A stretch of DNA of 64,000 bases from UBA3910 sp002391465 (GTDB lineage Bacteria > Bacillota > Limnochordia > Darwinibacteriales > Darwinibacteriaceae): assembly GCA_030054835.1 (NCBI GenBank), contig JASGVS010000035.1, forward strand, positions 1 to 64,000, in the 5' to 3' direction. The position numbers were made by a program, and so were the translations under genes. The notes below the pieces were generated by a model. It was given only the letters and a program-made list of their open reading frames with translations, had not been told where the DNA came from and searched no databases. Below, piece after piece: positions 42,650 through 50,978 of this stretch; positions within the stretch are counted from its first letter, which is position 1; each line of letters starts with the position of its first letter.

Positions 42650-44536
42650 CTAGGGATAATCTTGACTTACCCGCAGGGGTACCGCTTCTTGTGAAAGAAC
42701 TCGACGCACTGTACACACGATGTTCTCAGCCGTTAAGCCGTACTCCTGATGGAGTTGGGCAATACTTCCCTGGGGTATAAAACGATCTGGGTAACCAATG
42801 CGTTCCACCTTGATACCCTGTTCTGCAGAAAGCAGCTCCAAAATACTGCTGCCAAAGCCTCCGGCGAGCACGTTATCCTCCAGCGTGATTACACATCCGG
42901 TGAATCGGGCCACGCGCAGAAGCAGCTCGTGATCGAGCGGTTTGAGCGAACGGATGTCAACCACACCGCAGCTGATTTCAGGTTCAAGTGCCCGGGCTGC
43001 CTGTAGGGCCGTCTCAACTAGCGGGCCAACTGCAAAAATGACGCAGTCCCGCCCCGCCTTCAACTCCAGTGCGGGAATCGGTCCCTGCCAGTCCAACTCT
43101 ACCCGTCCGTTGTAGGGCACAGTGTCCGCCCGGGGATAACGAATAGCAACCGGGCCATCCTGCTTTAGTGCCCAGCGGAGCATTGCGCTTAATTCCGGGC
43201 CGCTGCTGGGAGCTAAAACGTTTAAATTTGGCACCGCCCGCAGAAAACTGATATCAAAAACCCCGTGGTGTGTGGGACCATCATCTCCCACCACCCCAGC
43301 CCGATCAATCGCCAAAATAACGGGCAGATTCTGCAGGGCGATATCATGGATGAGTTGGTCATAGGCCCGCTGCAAAAAGGTAGAATAGATCGCCACAATA
43401 GGTCTCAGGCCGTCTTTCGCCATACCTGCAGCCAAGGTCAAAGCGTGCTGTTCGGCAATGCCCACATCAAAGAACCTGTCTGAGAATTCTTTCGCAAAGC
43501 TCCCAAGACCGGTACCATCCCGCATCGCTGCAGTGATGGCCACCACCTTGGGGTTTTCCCTGGCCAACTGAACAGCAGTATGACCGAAAACCTTGCTGTA
43601 GGACATTACTCCCGTTTTGGGCACAAGCCGCAGAGCCCCAACGCCGTGGTAGCGATGGGGTTCTTCTTCCGCTTGGGCATGTCCCCTGCCTTTTTGCGTA
43701 TATACATGCAGAAGTACGGGCCCCTGCCTCCGCAAGGCGTCTCTTATTGCCTTCTGGAGCTGGGCGATGTTGTGCCCGTCAAAGGGGCCGAAATATGTAA
43801 AACCCAATTCCTCAAAGAGTTGACCCGGCAGCATCCTTGTGAGCCTGCTCTTCATGTTGTGGGCCACCCTGCCCAACGGGTTGCCGATAAGGGGAATCCT
43901 CCGAATCAAGGTAGAGAGATCTTTCCTGGCTTTGTACAGTCTGCTGTCCGAGCGGATTCTGCCCAGGTAGTCGCTTAATGCCCCCACGTTACTGGTGATG
44001 GACATCTCATTGTCATTCAGGATTACCACAATATCCCGTCCCAACGAGCCCATGTGGTTCAAGGCCTCAAAAGCCATACCGCCCGTTAATGCACCATCCC
44101 CGAGCACAGCTACAACGTGATAATCCTCACCCTGCTGGTCGCGGGCAATTACCATACCCGCAGCAGCTGAGATCGAGGTAGAACTGTGTCCCACGCCAAA
44201 TTGGTCGTGTTCACTCTCAGTCGGAGCAGGGAATCCCGATATTCCCTTCCATTGACGGAGGGTGTGGAATTCCCGCCTCCTGCCCGTGATCAGCTTATGG
44301 GGATAACACTGATGTCCCACGTCCCAGATAATGCGATCTCTAGGACTGGACAGAACGGTATGGAGGGCCAGCGTAAGCTCTACTACCCCAAGGTTGGCGC
44401 CTAAATGACCGCCATTTCGCTCTACCGTGCTGATGATCTCCTGTCGGATCTCCTGGGCTAGCGTTTCTAGTTCAGAAAGGCTCAGCTTTTTCAGATCAGC
44501 GGGGGAGTTGATTGATTCCAACAAACGTAGATTCAT
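42650..44536 (-). CDS. dxs: 1-deoxy-D-xylulose-5-phosphate synthase
   Basis: Dxs makes DXP from pyruvate and glyceraldehyde 3-phosphate using thiamine diphosphate, the entry to the MEP isoprenoid route. The 628-residue protein has GHQCYPHKLITGR, the ThDP motif GDGALTGGMAFEAL...NDNEMSI, and the C-terminal transketolase domains. It overlaps oapA by 4 bp and shares the isoprenoid locus with ispA. Confidence 0.97.
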   Translation of the reverse strand: MNLRLLESINSPADLKKLSLSELETLAQEIRQEIISTVERNGGHLGANLGVVELTLALHTVLSSPRDRIIWDVGHQCYPHKLITGRRREFHTLRQWKGISGFPAPTESEHDQFGVGHSSTSISAAAGMVIARDQQGEDYHVVAVLGDGALTGGMAFEALNHMGSLGRDIVVILNDNEMSITSNVGALSDYLGRIRSDSRLYKARKDLSTLIRRIPLIGNPLGRVAHNMKSRLTRMLPGQLFEELGFTYFGPFDGHNIAQLQKAIRDALRRQGPVLLHVYTQKGRGHAQAEEEPHRYHGVGALRLVPKTGVMSYSKVFGHTAVQLARENPKVVAITAAMRDGTGLGSFAKEFSDRFFDVGIAEQHALTLAAGMAKDGLRPIVAIYSTFLQRAYDQLIHDIALQNLPVILAIDRAGVVGDDGPTHHGVFDISFLRAVPNLNVLAPSSGPELSAMLRWALKQDGPVAIRYPRADTVPYNGRVELDWQGPIPALELKAGRDCVIFAVGPLVETALQAARALEPEISCGVVDIRSLKPLDHELLLRVARFTGCVITLEDNVLAGGFGSSILELLSAEQGIKVERIGYPDRFIPQGSIAQLHQEYGLTAENIVCTVRRVLSQEAVPLRVSQDYP

Positions 44537-45105
44537 GCTTTTGACCTCTTTTGCTTTTTCTCGGCCGGGCGCAATCTAGCCAGAAGAATCTCCCAAGAGT
44601 AGATTAACTTTCCCGCAACAAGCAGGATGGTAGTTGACTTTGAGATCGCAAACCCCTTGCCAATTGACTTCCCACCTACAGTAAGTGCAGCAATGAGAGC
44701 CACCATCAAAGTAGTGACCAGCGTTTCGCCTAAACCCATGGACGCGGTACCGAGCTGAAAGACTATGGCCACGCCAACCGCTCCGCTCAATGTCCCGGCC
44801 ACGTCACCGATCAGGTCATTGCAGAAGGTGGAAACCCGATCCGCATTGCGGATCAGCCTTATTGCCTGTTTGGCGCCTGACACTCGATTGGAAGCCATAG
44901 CATGGAAGGGTGCCTCTTCACCTGCGGTAGCGGCAACACCCAGAATGTCGAAAAGTACACCCACCAGAATAATAAAAAATAGTAACACGATGCTTAATGC
45001 CAGAGGCAAATACGACAATACGCTGTTACTACCCAAGTTAAGTATGATGGAGAGAACAAAAGTGATTAGCGTTAAGGAAAGTATTGACTTCCATCGTTTT
45101 TTCAT
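44533..45105 (-). CDS. oapA: OLE-associated membrane protein OapA
   Basis: The 190-residue protein has about four hydrophobic segments and a conserved central block with RLIRNADRVSTFCNDLIGD, whose NDLIGD contains a DxxxD motif known from OapA. Related proteins are sometimes labelled CorB-like. In Bacillus halodurans OapA binds OLE RNA and recruits it to the membrane. Its place between the OLE region and dxs is the canonical arrangement. ATG at 45105 has AAGGAAG 6 nt upstream; an upstream frame would run into the RNA. Confidence 0.82.
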   Translation of the reverse strand: MKKRWKSILSLTLITFVLSIILNLGSNSVLSYLPLALSIVLLFFIILVGVLFDILGVAATAGEEAPFHAMASNRVSGAKQAIRLIRNADRVSTFCNDLIGDVAGTLSGAVGVAIVFQLGTASMGLGETLVTTLMVALIAALTVGGKSIGKGFAISKSTTILLVAGKLIYSWEILLARLRPAEKKQKRSKA

Positions 45106-45124
45106 TTCATTCTTCCTTAGAATA

Positions 45125-45766
45125 AACCGAGGTGAATGGCAGCAGAATGAGTAAAGATTGTGGCTTAGGTCCAGCAGGTTTTCCCAGAGTCCCTCCAACC
45201 CGTCGCCGTGGTTGGCGGTTTCCCCTTTCCGGACTCTTCGCTTGTCGCCATAGCCGAGGCTGGATTACCACTTAGTCCACACCGTAATCCCCACTCTGCC
45301 TTCTGAAGGAAACAGTCTAGGAGTTTTCCTCGGCGTCTATCCTCGCTTTCTAGTCTCTTTTGCAGCGGAAGGTTTCAAGTGTGCCGCAATCTGCGGTCTC
45401 GGGGCCCCTTGGCCTTCGGAGCATCCGGTTCAAAAACACTATCCCCCAACCACCACTCAAGACAGGCTACGCTGCACCCAACGCCTGATGTACGATTAAG
45501 CTGCAATGATGGATCGCGTGCAGGTTCAATCCCAAGCCGTAGAAATACGCTCTCCGTATTTCCACAGTCATGGGTCTCCGTGGAAGGAGGGTCAACGCCT
45601 ACATGCCCTTGCAGATCGCCCGCCTTCCTTAACCCCCAGCAGCAACCCCCGACTGGGCGTCGGAAGCCACCACCAGAGACTTCATCGATGTGCCCTCAAC
45701 GGATTTTTAGGCCCGTCTTCAAAAGCGAAATAGACGACTAGAATACTGCGCCATTCACCCTTTGGT
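45125..45766 (-). ncRNA. OLE RNA (ornate, large, extremophilic RNA)
   Basis: A stretch of about 640 nt between ispA and oapA has no credible protein gene but many hairpins, for example GAAATACG/CGTATTTC (45542-45562) and GGATTAC/GTAATCC (45262-45290). OLE RNA is a roughly 600-700-nt structured RNA always found near oapA, most often between ispA and oapA-dxs. The size, position and neighbour fit. Ends are estimated: 5' from the promoter, 3' from the oapA ribosome site. A covariance-model search would confirm it. Confidence 0.85.
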
Positions 45767-45772
45767 GTTTTA

Positions 45773-45802
45773 ATTATATCACAGCCGGCAAACGATGTGC
45801 AA
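45773..45802 (-). promoter_or_regulatory. Extended -10 promoter of OLE RNA
   Basis: TGATATAAT (TATAAT at 45773-45778 with the TG of an extended -10) lies at the 5' edge of the OLE region. A weak -35, TTGCAC (45797-45802), is 18 bp upstream. It lets the RNA be made independently of ispA. Confidence 0.7.
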
Positions 45803-45825
45803 GTGAGCCCAACGTCCGGCGCGGC

Positions 45826-46719
45826 CTAGCTCTCTCGAATAAGGACGAATTTGGCAAGTTCACGCAGAAACCAGGCTTGTGCAGGGAATTCTTCCAGTGC
45901 ATCTAAGCAGGCTTGGACACATTCCCTGGCCAGCTCACGTGATCTTTCCAGGCCGTAGAGGTGGGGATAGGTCTGCTTACCCGCTTCCCTGTCCGCCCCC
46001 ACCGCTTTACCTGTTTGAGAGCTATCGCCAACTTCATCTAGGATATCATCGGTGATTTGAAACGCCAAGCCGAAGTTCTCACCATAGATGGTGAGCAGTT
46101 CCAACTGCCGTTCACTGCAGCCCCCTAAGAGTGCTCCACCGCGCAGGGCAGCCGTGAAAAGGGCTCCCGTTTTGTGGCTGTGGATGTATTCCAGGGTTTC
46201 TCCAGATATTTCCTTCCCTTCGGAAAGGATATCAACAACCTGGCCCCCCACCATACCCAGGGAGCCTATAGCCTGGGCCAGTTCTTCCACAACTCGCACC
46301 GTCGTTTCAGCGCTGATACCATACTTCTCAGGCATCCTGGCCAGTTCCAAAAAGGCCTGGGTCAAAAGGCCGTCGCCTGCCAAAACGGCCACTGCCTCCC
46401 CGAATACCCGATGATTGGTAGGTTTCCCCCGCCGCATGTCGTCGTCGTCCATGCAGGGAAGGTCGTCGTGGATAAGGGAATAGGCATGCACCATTTCCAC
46501 AGCTGCGGCAAAACCTCCAGTTTTTTTCAAGTCACCGCCCACTGCTTCACAGGCAGCCATTGCCAGCAGTGCCCGCAGACGTTTTCCCCCTTCCAGGGTG
46601 GAATACCGCATGGCCTCATGCAGCAGCTTAGGTTCTTCGTGCCTTCCCGGCAGGGCCTCGGCAAGGATTCTTTCTACCTTCTCTAACCGTAGTGCCCAGC
46701 AATCTCGAAACTTCATCAT
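45826..46719 (-). CDS. ispA: Farnesyl/geranylgeranyl diphosphate synthase
   Basis: The 297-residue all-alpha prenyltransferase has the two Asp-rich Mg motifs DDLPCMDDDD and DDILD. It makes farnesyl diphosphate (possibly longer) for undecaprenyl and quinone pathways. ATG at 46719 overlaps the upstream stop codon by one base (TGATG), with GGAGGGG upstream. Confidence 0.94.
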   Translation of the reverse strand: MMKFRDCWALRLEKVERILAEALPGRHEEPKLLHEAMRYSTLEGGKRLRALLAMAACEAVGGDLKKTGGFAAAVEMVHAYSLIHDDLPCMDDDDMRRGKPTNHRVFGEAVAVLAGDGLLTQAFLELARMPEKYGISAETTVRVVEELAQAIGSLGMVGGQVVDILSEGKEISGETLEYIHSHKTGALFTAALRGGALLGGCSERQLELLTIYGENFGLAFQITDDILDEVGDSSQTGKAVGADREAGKQTYPHLYGLERSRELARECVQACLDALEEFPAQAWFLRELAKFVLIRES

Positions 46720-47690
46720 CAATTCCCCTCCCCCACGCCTCTCGCACAAACAGGAAAACCTGCCCTTAAGGCAGCGTAATAGGCAGACCCCAATGCGTTA
46801 TCCACGCTGTAGCGGGGCTCAGCATAATACAGTCTCCAATTAGGCAATTCCTCCGCAAGTTCCCTTCTAATGAGCTGGTTAGAAGCTACGCCGCCCACAA
46901 GCAGCAGCTCACGGCACTTTGTCCTCGTTTCTGCCCATTTGATCCACTTGACCAGTGTCCGGCTGATGGCCTTGAGGCATGACAATGCCAACACTTCCGG
47001 TTCAACCTGTCCAATCATCCGTTCCAAAGCACTGAGCGGACCGGAAAAACTTACTTGTCCATCCTTGTGAAAGGTGGGAATCCCAGCTGCCTCGGAGGCC
47101 TTGACTGCCAATTTCTCCAGGGCAGGTCCGGCGGGAAAATCCAAGCCCAAGCTTACGCCCAGGCGATCCACTAACTGTCCTGCGTGGAGATCGGAGGTAC
47201 CTCCCCACAAATCAACCTGCAGCGTCCAGTCTTCCCTGCACCTAACAGCAGTTAGCTCAGTCGTTCCCCCAGAGAGATGGATTGCCAAAAACTCCGGCTT
47301 TAGTGGACCACCGCCGCTTACAATTCCACTCCAGATATGCATTTCCTGGTGCGTAAGCTCATAGCAGGGAATGGAAAGGATATTAGCTAGGGATTGGGCA
47401 AAACTTTTTCCGGGGAGGAAGACTGGTAGATAGGAGTCTTCTTGGGGCCGAGGTTGCACGGACACTCCCACAGCAGCCAGTTCATGGGCCTTTAGATCCA
47501 GACCCAGCTCTGCTGTGAGCAGAGGCAGATTTTGCACATGTTGAAATAAGGCTTCTGATTGGCGCAAACCCCGCGCACCAGAAGCCACAGTTAGAATCCT
47601 TCGCTGGTCAGATTTGATGGTCCCATCTTCTGCCAGTACGCATAGCGAAGTGGTGTAATTACTTGTATCAACGCCTAACACAACTCTCAT
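46719..47690 (-). CDS. TsaD/Kae1-like protein (M22 paralogue)
   Basis: The 323-residue protein has the ASKHA fold of TsaD: VLGVDTSNYTTSLCV, a HxxxH metal motif in THQEMHI, HLSGGTTELTAV and LLVGGVASNQLIRREL. It is divergent from the true TsaD and belongs to a clostridial paralogue group usually labelled peptidase M22. Function is unknown; it may bind a nucleotide or metal. It is coupled by overlap to nusB and ispA and stands where xseA-xseB often lie. Confidence 0.78.
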   Translation of the reverse strand: MRVVLGVDTSNYTTSLCVLAEDGTIKSDQRRILTVASGARGLRQSEALFQHVQNLPLLTAELGLDLKAHELAAVGVSVQPRPQEDSYLPVFLPGKSFAQSLANILSIPCYELTHQEMHIWSGIVSGGGPLKPEFLAIHLSGGTTELTAVRCREDWTLQVDLWGGTSDLHAGQLVDRLGVSLGLDFPAGPALEKLAVKASEAAGIPTFHKDGQVSFSGPLSALERMIGQVEPEVLALSCLKAISRTLVKWIKWAETRTKCRELLLVGGVASNQLIRRELAEELPNWRLYYAEPRYSVDNALGSAYYAALRAGFPVCARGVGEGN

Positions 47691-48094
47691 TCAAAACCAC
47701 CATCTCGCACCACAGTGCCTAACAGGCCGTTGATGAAGGCCGGCGATTTGTCGTCACCGAATTCCTTAGCCAATTCCACCGCTTCGTTGATGGTTACCCG
47801 CACCGGTATATCGTCCATGAAGACTATCTCGAAGATAGCCAGCCTTAATATGTTGCGATCAGTTGCGGCCAGGCGGCTTACTTCCCAGCCCCTAGCCACC
47901 GCATTGATCTGGGCATCGAGGGCAGGTAGCTGCCTGTATACACCCCGTACCGCTCGTTTTACATAGTCCGTGTCATGGGACTCGAGCTCGCAGTCTGCGA
48001 GCCGATGCTCCAGAGCCTCTTCCACGTCCACTTTTCCCAGATCTATCTGGAACAGCGTCTGAAAAGCAATTTGACGCGCTAATCGTCTACTCAA
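47687..48094 (-). CDS. nusB: Transcription antitermination factor NusB
   Basis: NusB with S10 (NusE) binds boxA RNA for antitermination of rRNA operons. The 135-residue helical protein has SRRLARQIAFQTLFQ, DRNILRLAIFEI and INEAVELAKEFGDDKS. TTG at 48094 has GAGGTGG 6 nt upstream; the open frame can also start at 48109. It overlaps the next gene by 4 bp. Confidence 0.93.
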   Translation of the reverse strand: MSRRLARQIAFQTLFQIDLGKVDVEEALEHRLADCELESHDTDYVKRAVRGVYRQLPALDAQINAVARGWEVSRLAATDRNILRLAIFEIVFMDDIPVRVTINEAVELAKEFGDDKSPAFINGLLGTVVRDGGFE

Positions 48095-48105
48095 CAGCAA
48101 CCACC

Positions 48106-48318
48106 TCAAAAACGGTTAATTATGTTCACGGATCCGTCTGATGAATCAAAGCGCGCGCCAAGATAAAAGCCAACTGCCACACACAAAATGACAAACAACC
48201 CCCGCAGCACGCCATAGCGGATGATTATCCAGCCTACAATCAAACCTAAAATGGAGCCAAACACCTTCCCCGGGTGACGGAGTACGAAGTCACGTAACCT
48301 CTCAGCCAACAGCACCAC
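48106..48318 (-). CDS. DUF2273 small membrane protein
   Basis: The 70-residue protein has two hydrophobic segments (GSILGLIVGWIIIRYG and LFVILCVAVGFYLG), as in DUF2273 proteins that accompany Asp23/AmaP genes. It probably helps anchor the Asp23 network. Start codon choice among GTG codons near 48318 is uncertain. Confidence 0.78.
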   Translation of the reverse strand: MVLLAERLRDFVLRHPGKVFGSILGLIVGWIIIRYGVLRGLFVILCVAVGFYLGARFDSSDGSVNIINRF

Positions 48319-48324
48319 ACTCCT

Positions 48325-48852
48325 TTAGGGCAGCTGATCTACAACCGCTTCGTCCGCGGCCGCAATGCCGGCCACAACTATTTCCACTTCTTCCAGGTCA
48401 ACGCCCACTGTATCCTTCACATACTGCTTCACTGTTACCTGAAGTTCCTCCGTCAGCTGGGGAATATTGAAGTCGGGCATGACTTGAATATTCAAACTCA
48501 CTTTCGGGTTGTCAACGTCCACGATCCGGACGCGCACATCCTTGGTCCCCTCCATCTTTCTGGCACTCTCCACAATCAAACCCTCAATACAGCGGGTACT
48601 GACCCGCACCCTACCTAGTTCATTGGCGTAAACAATATACTTCCCGTGCTCCAATCTAACGGCCAGGATGACGAGGTAAATGCCAACGACAACCAAGATC
48701 AAGGCGGGAATTGAACCGTCAAGGACAAGATTAGGGGACCGCAGCCAGTCCACGAGCACTGGACTGCCCATAATCGCCGCAACCAAGAACCCGGCGATAA
48801 CAAACAACACGACAGCACTTACCGCCAAAAACACCCGATCCAGTGTAGTCAT
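48325..48852 (-). CDS. amaP: Alkaline-shock membrane anchor AmaP
   Basis: The 175-residue protein has two N-terminal transmembrane segments followed by an Asp23-like cytoplasmic domain (about 75-175). AmaP tethers Asp23 to the membrane in Staphylococcus. It lies 1 bp after the asp23 gene. Confidence 0.85.
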   Translation of the reverse strand: MTTLDRVFLAVSAVVLFVIAGFLVAAIMGSPVLVDWLRSPNLVLDGSIPALILVVVGIYLVILAVRLEHGKYIVYANELGRVRVSTRCIEGLIVESARKMEGTKDVRVRIVDVDNPKVSLNIQVMPDFNIPQLTEELQVTVKQYVKDTVGVDLEEVEIVVAGIAAADEAVVDQLP

Positions 48853-48853
48853 G

Positions 48854-49246
48854 TTACTTCACCTTGTCGACAGGCTCTTCTACACTTTCCTTTGGCGGAA
48901 AGTCAACCGCATGGACATTAATGTTTACTTCCATTACATCCAAACCGGTCATCACTTCAATCGTCCGCTTGACGTTTTCCTGAATCTGCCTAGCTACCTC
49001 GGGGATGCTTTCGCCATACTTAATGATGACAGAAAGGTCCACAACACATTGGTGTTCGCCGAGATCAATCTTTACGCCCTTGGACAGATTCCGATGGCCC
49101 AGCATCTCTGCAATACCGCCGGCGATGCCGCCGCTCATTCCGGCTACACCCGGGATCTCGGTGGCCGCCAAGCCGGCAATAATCCCTACAACTTCAGGGT
49201 TTATCTTCACTTCGCCCAAACCGTCACGTTCTAGCTTCTCTGACAT
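48854..49246 (-). CDS. Asp23/Gls24-family envelope stress protein
   Basis: The 130-residue protein has the Asp23 core: GEVKINPEVVGIIAGLAATEIPGV, ISVIIKYGESIPEVARQIQENVK and VNINVHAVDF. Asp23 proteins are abundant membrane-associated proteins tied to cell-wall stress. It is the first gene of an operon through amaP, DUF2273, nusB, tsaD-like and ispA. Confidence 0.9.
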   Translation of the reverse strand: MSEKLERDGLGEVKINPEVVGIIAGLAATEIPGVAGMSGGIAGGIAEMLGHRNLSKGVKIDLGEHQCVVDLSVIIKYGESIPEVARQIQENVKRTIEVMTGLDVMEVNINVHAVDFPPKESVEEPVDKVK

Positions 49247-49267
49247 TATCTACACCTCCTGGAAATT

Positions 49268-49296
49268 ATTATACCAGACAATACCGCATTCTACAA
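49268..49296 (-). promoter_or_regulatory. Sigma-A promoter of the asp23-nusB-ispA operon
   Basis: TTGTAG (49291-49296) and TATAAT (49268-49273) are 17 bp apart, with TGG before the -10 giving an extended -10 box. Confidence 0.75.
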
Positions 49297-49364
49297 TTTG
49301 GTCACTTACCCATGTTCTTCCGGAGACTATTCGCTGTAAATCTTCCTTTTCCTCTAATCTAAGA

Positions 49365-49384
49365 AGCCCCAGGCAAGTGGGGCT
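49365..49384 (-). terminator. Terminator after spoIIIAH
   Basis: AGCCCC/GGGGCT (49365-49370 with 49379-49384), 8-nt loop, followed by TTCTT on the minus strand. It ends the spoIIIA operon; the T-run is weak. Confidence 0.6.
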
Positions 49385-49392
49385 CGGCATCT

Positions 49393-49935
49393 TTATACAC
49401 CCAGTGTTTCATCTACTATCGTGATCCGCTCCAGTCTGATTCCGGTCAGCCTATTCACCACCTCGCCAACCCGTGCCGCCTCTTCCCGGGTTAAGGTGAT
49501 GGGAACAACTACCGTGACCGCATCATCACCCAAGATGACCAAACCATCCAGATAGCCTTGGGCCTTCAGCAGGCTCTCGATTTCTGTCTCTCTGCCCATC
49601 TTGGCAATGAGTTCCTGCAGCTCGTTTTGAAACTGTGCTCGCCGCTCACTGTCACTTTGGGGATCGTAGGCCACGCTTTGGAGAAACTCAATCTGCCTGC
49701 TCCGCATCCGTTCCCTTTCTAGTTTATACTCAGCGTATTTTGTGGGAACGGGACGAACGGTAACCGGTTCCACTACGACTAGGTTTTCCTGACCAGGATC
49801 ATCCTGGACGGAAACTCCTGCTTCTTGGCCCAAATCGTCGGTACGGAAGACGTAGACGAGGGCCAGCACCACCATGGTAATAACCAACAGATTCCACAGG
49901 GCCCTTCTTCCCTGTACCACATAAAATCTGGCCAT
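49393..49935 (-). CDS. spoIIIAH: Stage III sporulation protein AH
   Basis: SpoIIIAH is a mother-cell membrane protein with a YscJ-like ring domain that binds forespore SpoIIQ (or a functional analogue) across the intermembrane space. The 180-residue protein has an N-terminal helix (LWNLLVITMVVLALVYVF), a variable linker, and the ring domain with LKAQGYLDGLVILGDDAVTVV. ATG at 49935 is preferred over 49944. Confidence 0.9.
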   Translation of the reverse strand: MARFYVVQGRRALWNLLVITMVVLALVYVFRTDDLGQEAGVSVQDDPGQENLVVVEPVTVRPVPTKYAEYKLERERMRSRQIEFLQSVAYDPQSDSERRAQFQNELQELIAKMGRETEIESLLKAQGYLDGLVILGDDAVTVVVPITLTREEAARVGEVVNRLTGIRLERITIVDETLGV

Positions 49936-49949
49936 GACACCCATCCTTT

Positions 49950-50483
49950 CTATTCTTTTGATAAAATCTCTATTCGATACATGGGTACCTGTAAAACCGT
50001 GGCCACCGCTCGGGCCAGCTTTAACCTCAGCTCCCCATCAACTCTCTTGTCCACCACAATAAGCACACCCCGTACTGTGGGCTCCCTCTCCTCCAGGACA
50101 AGGGGCGTTTCTTTCCGTTCCGAATCGTTACGCAATATGACAGGCGTTGAGCTCCAGCGCCGCTCCACCGCACCTTCCGCGGTCTCCCGTTCTTCCTCGG
50201 TAACGCTGTAGGCAATGGTCAGGCTGGGTCCTTGCTCTAATGTCAGAAACACCTGTGCCGCGTTTCCCCCGAGCATGCGGTTCAGCATGGCAGTTAGCTT
50301 TTGTTCCCACGTTCCCGCCAGCGATTGACTACTCACGCTCTCCACTTTTACAACCGGTTGGCTTGGAGGTGTGGTCACAGGGGGTCTAAGGACTAAAAGC
50401 CCAACACCAATGGCTAACACAACTGCAAGCCAGCTGATCAACTTCTTCTGTTTCTCGTTCAATCGGTTCCACAATTCACCCAT
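49950..50483 (-). CDS. spoIIIAG: Stage III sporulation protein AG
   Basis: The 177-residue protein has one N-terminal transmembrane helix and a YscJ/FliF-like ring-forming domain (LTAMLNRMLGGNAAQVFLTLEQGPSLTIAYSVTEEERET..., ending in KLARAVATVLQVPMYRIEIL). SpoIIIAG forms a large ring in the mother-cell membrane channel. GGGGGTGG precedes the ATG. Confidence 0.9.
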   Translation of the reverse strand: MGELWNRLNEKQKKLISWLAVVLAIGVGLLVLRPPVTTPPSQPVVKVESVSSQSLAGTWEQKLTAMLNRMLGGNAAQVFLTLEQGPSLTIAYSVTEEERETAEGAVERRWSSTPVILRNDSERKETPLVLEEREPTVRGVLIVVDKRVDGELRLKLARAVATVLQVPMYRIEILSKE

Positions 50484-50494
50484 ACTACCACCCC

Positions 50495-50974
50495 CTAGCT
50501 GCCCAGTTCGTGTACTTCCACCTGATTCGGAGACAAGCCCAAGAGGCTGCAGACAATGCTTTTCACCTGGTTTTCCAGCTGCCCATCGTACGGGTCTATC
50601 AAGACCCTAACTGTGGTACCACCCTTGCCGGTGCCCTCCTCCACCTGTACACTCACCAAATCGACTTGGTTGAGCAGCAGCTCTTCCATCTCCCGACTGG
50701 AGGCGGAAAGAAGGGGCTTAGTTCTGGCTGTGCGAAGTCTAGCGGCAGCCGAGTCAATTTCCGGTTCAAAGCTAGTACCGGAACGGCTGGCGTCTATAGT
50801 GATCGGATTTAGGCTGACCAAATTCACAACTGGCTCTAACACAGCGAGTATTAACACCAAGCCAAAAACCAGCTTAGAAAACTTAGCCATGTTTCCCTGG
50901 GGCAGCAGCATTTCTGCTAAGCCTAAAAGAACAGAAAGACCAAGGAGTGTTCGCAACCATTCCCGCCAGTTCAC
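50495..50974 (-). CDS. spoIIIAF: Stage III sporulation protein AF
   Basis: The 159-residue protein has two N-terminal transmembrane helices (LGLSVLLGLAEML and LVFGLVLILAVLEPVVNLV) and a C-terminal ring-like domain with VRVLIDPYDGQLENQVKSIVCSLL. Its start is GTG just after the spoIIIAE stop. Confidence 0.88.
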   Translation of the reverse strand: MNWREWLRTLLGLSVLLGLAEMLLPQGNMAKFSKLVFGLVLILAVLEPVVNLVSLNPITIDASRSGTSFEPEIDSAAARLRTARTKPLLSASSREMEELLLNQVDLVSVQVEEGTGKGGTTVRVLIDPYDGQLENQVKSIVCSLLGLSPNQVEVHELGS

Positions 50975-50978
50975 AGCC

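Noticed and set aside
45379..45741. A 120-codon plus-strand open frame in the ispA-oapA gap
   Set aside because: It is Pro/Ser/Arg-rich with no ribosome site or family resemblance and lies antisense to the probable OLE RNA.
45125..45766. RNase P RNA, tmRNA or a group II intron in the ispA-oapA gap
   Set aside because: I found none of their conserved cores (for example the RNase P GAGGAAAGTCC block or a domain V hairpin); neighbours point to OLE RNA.
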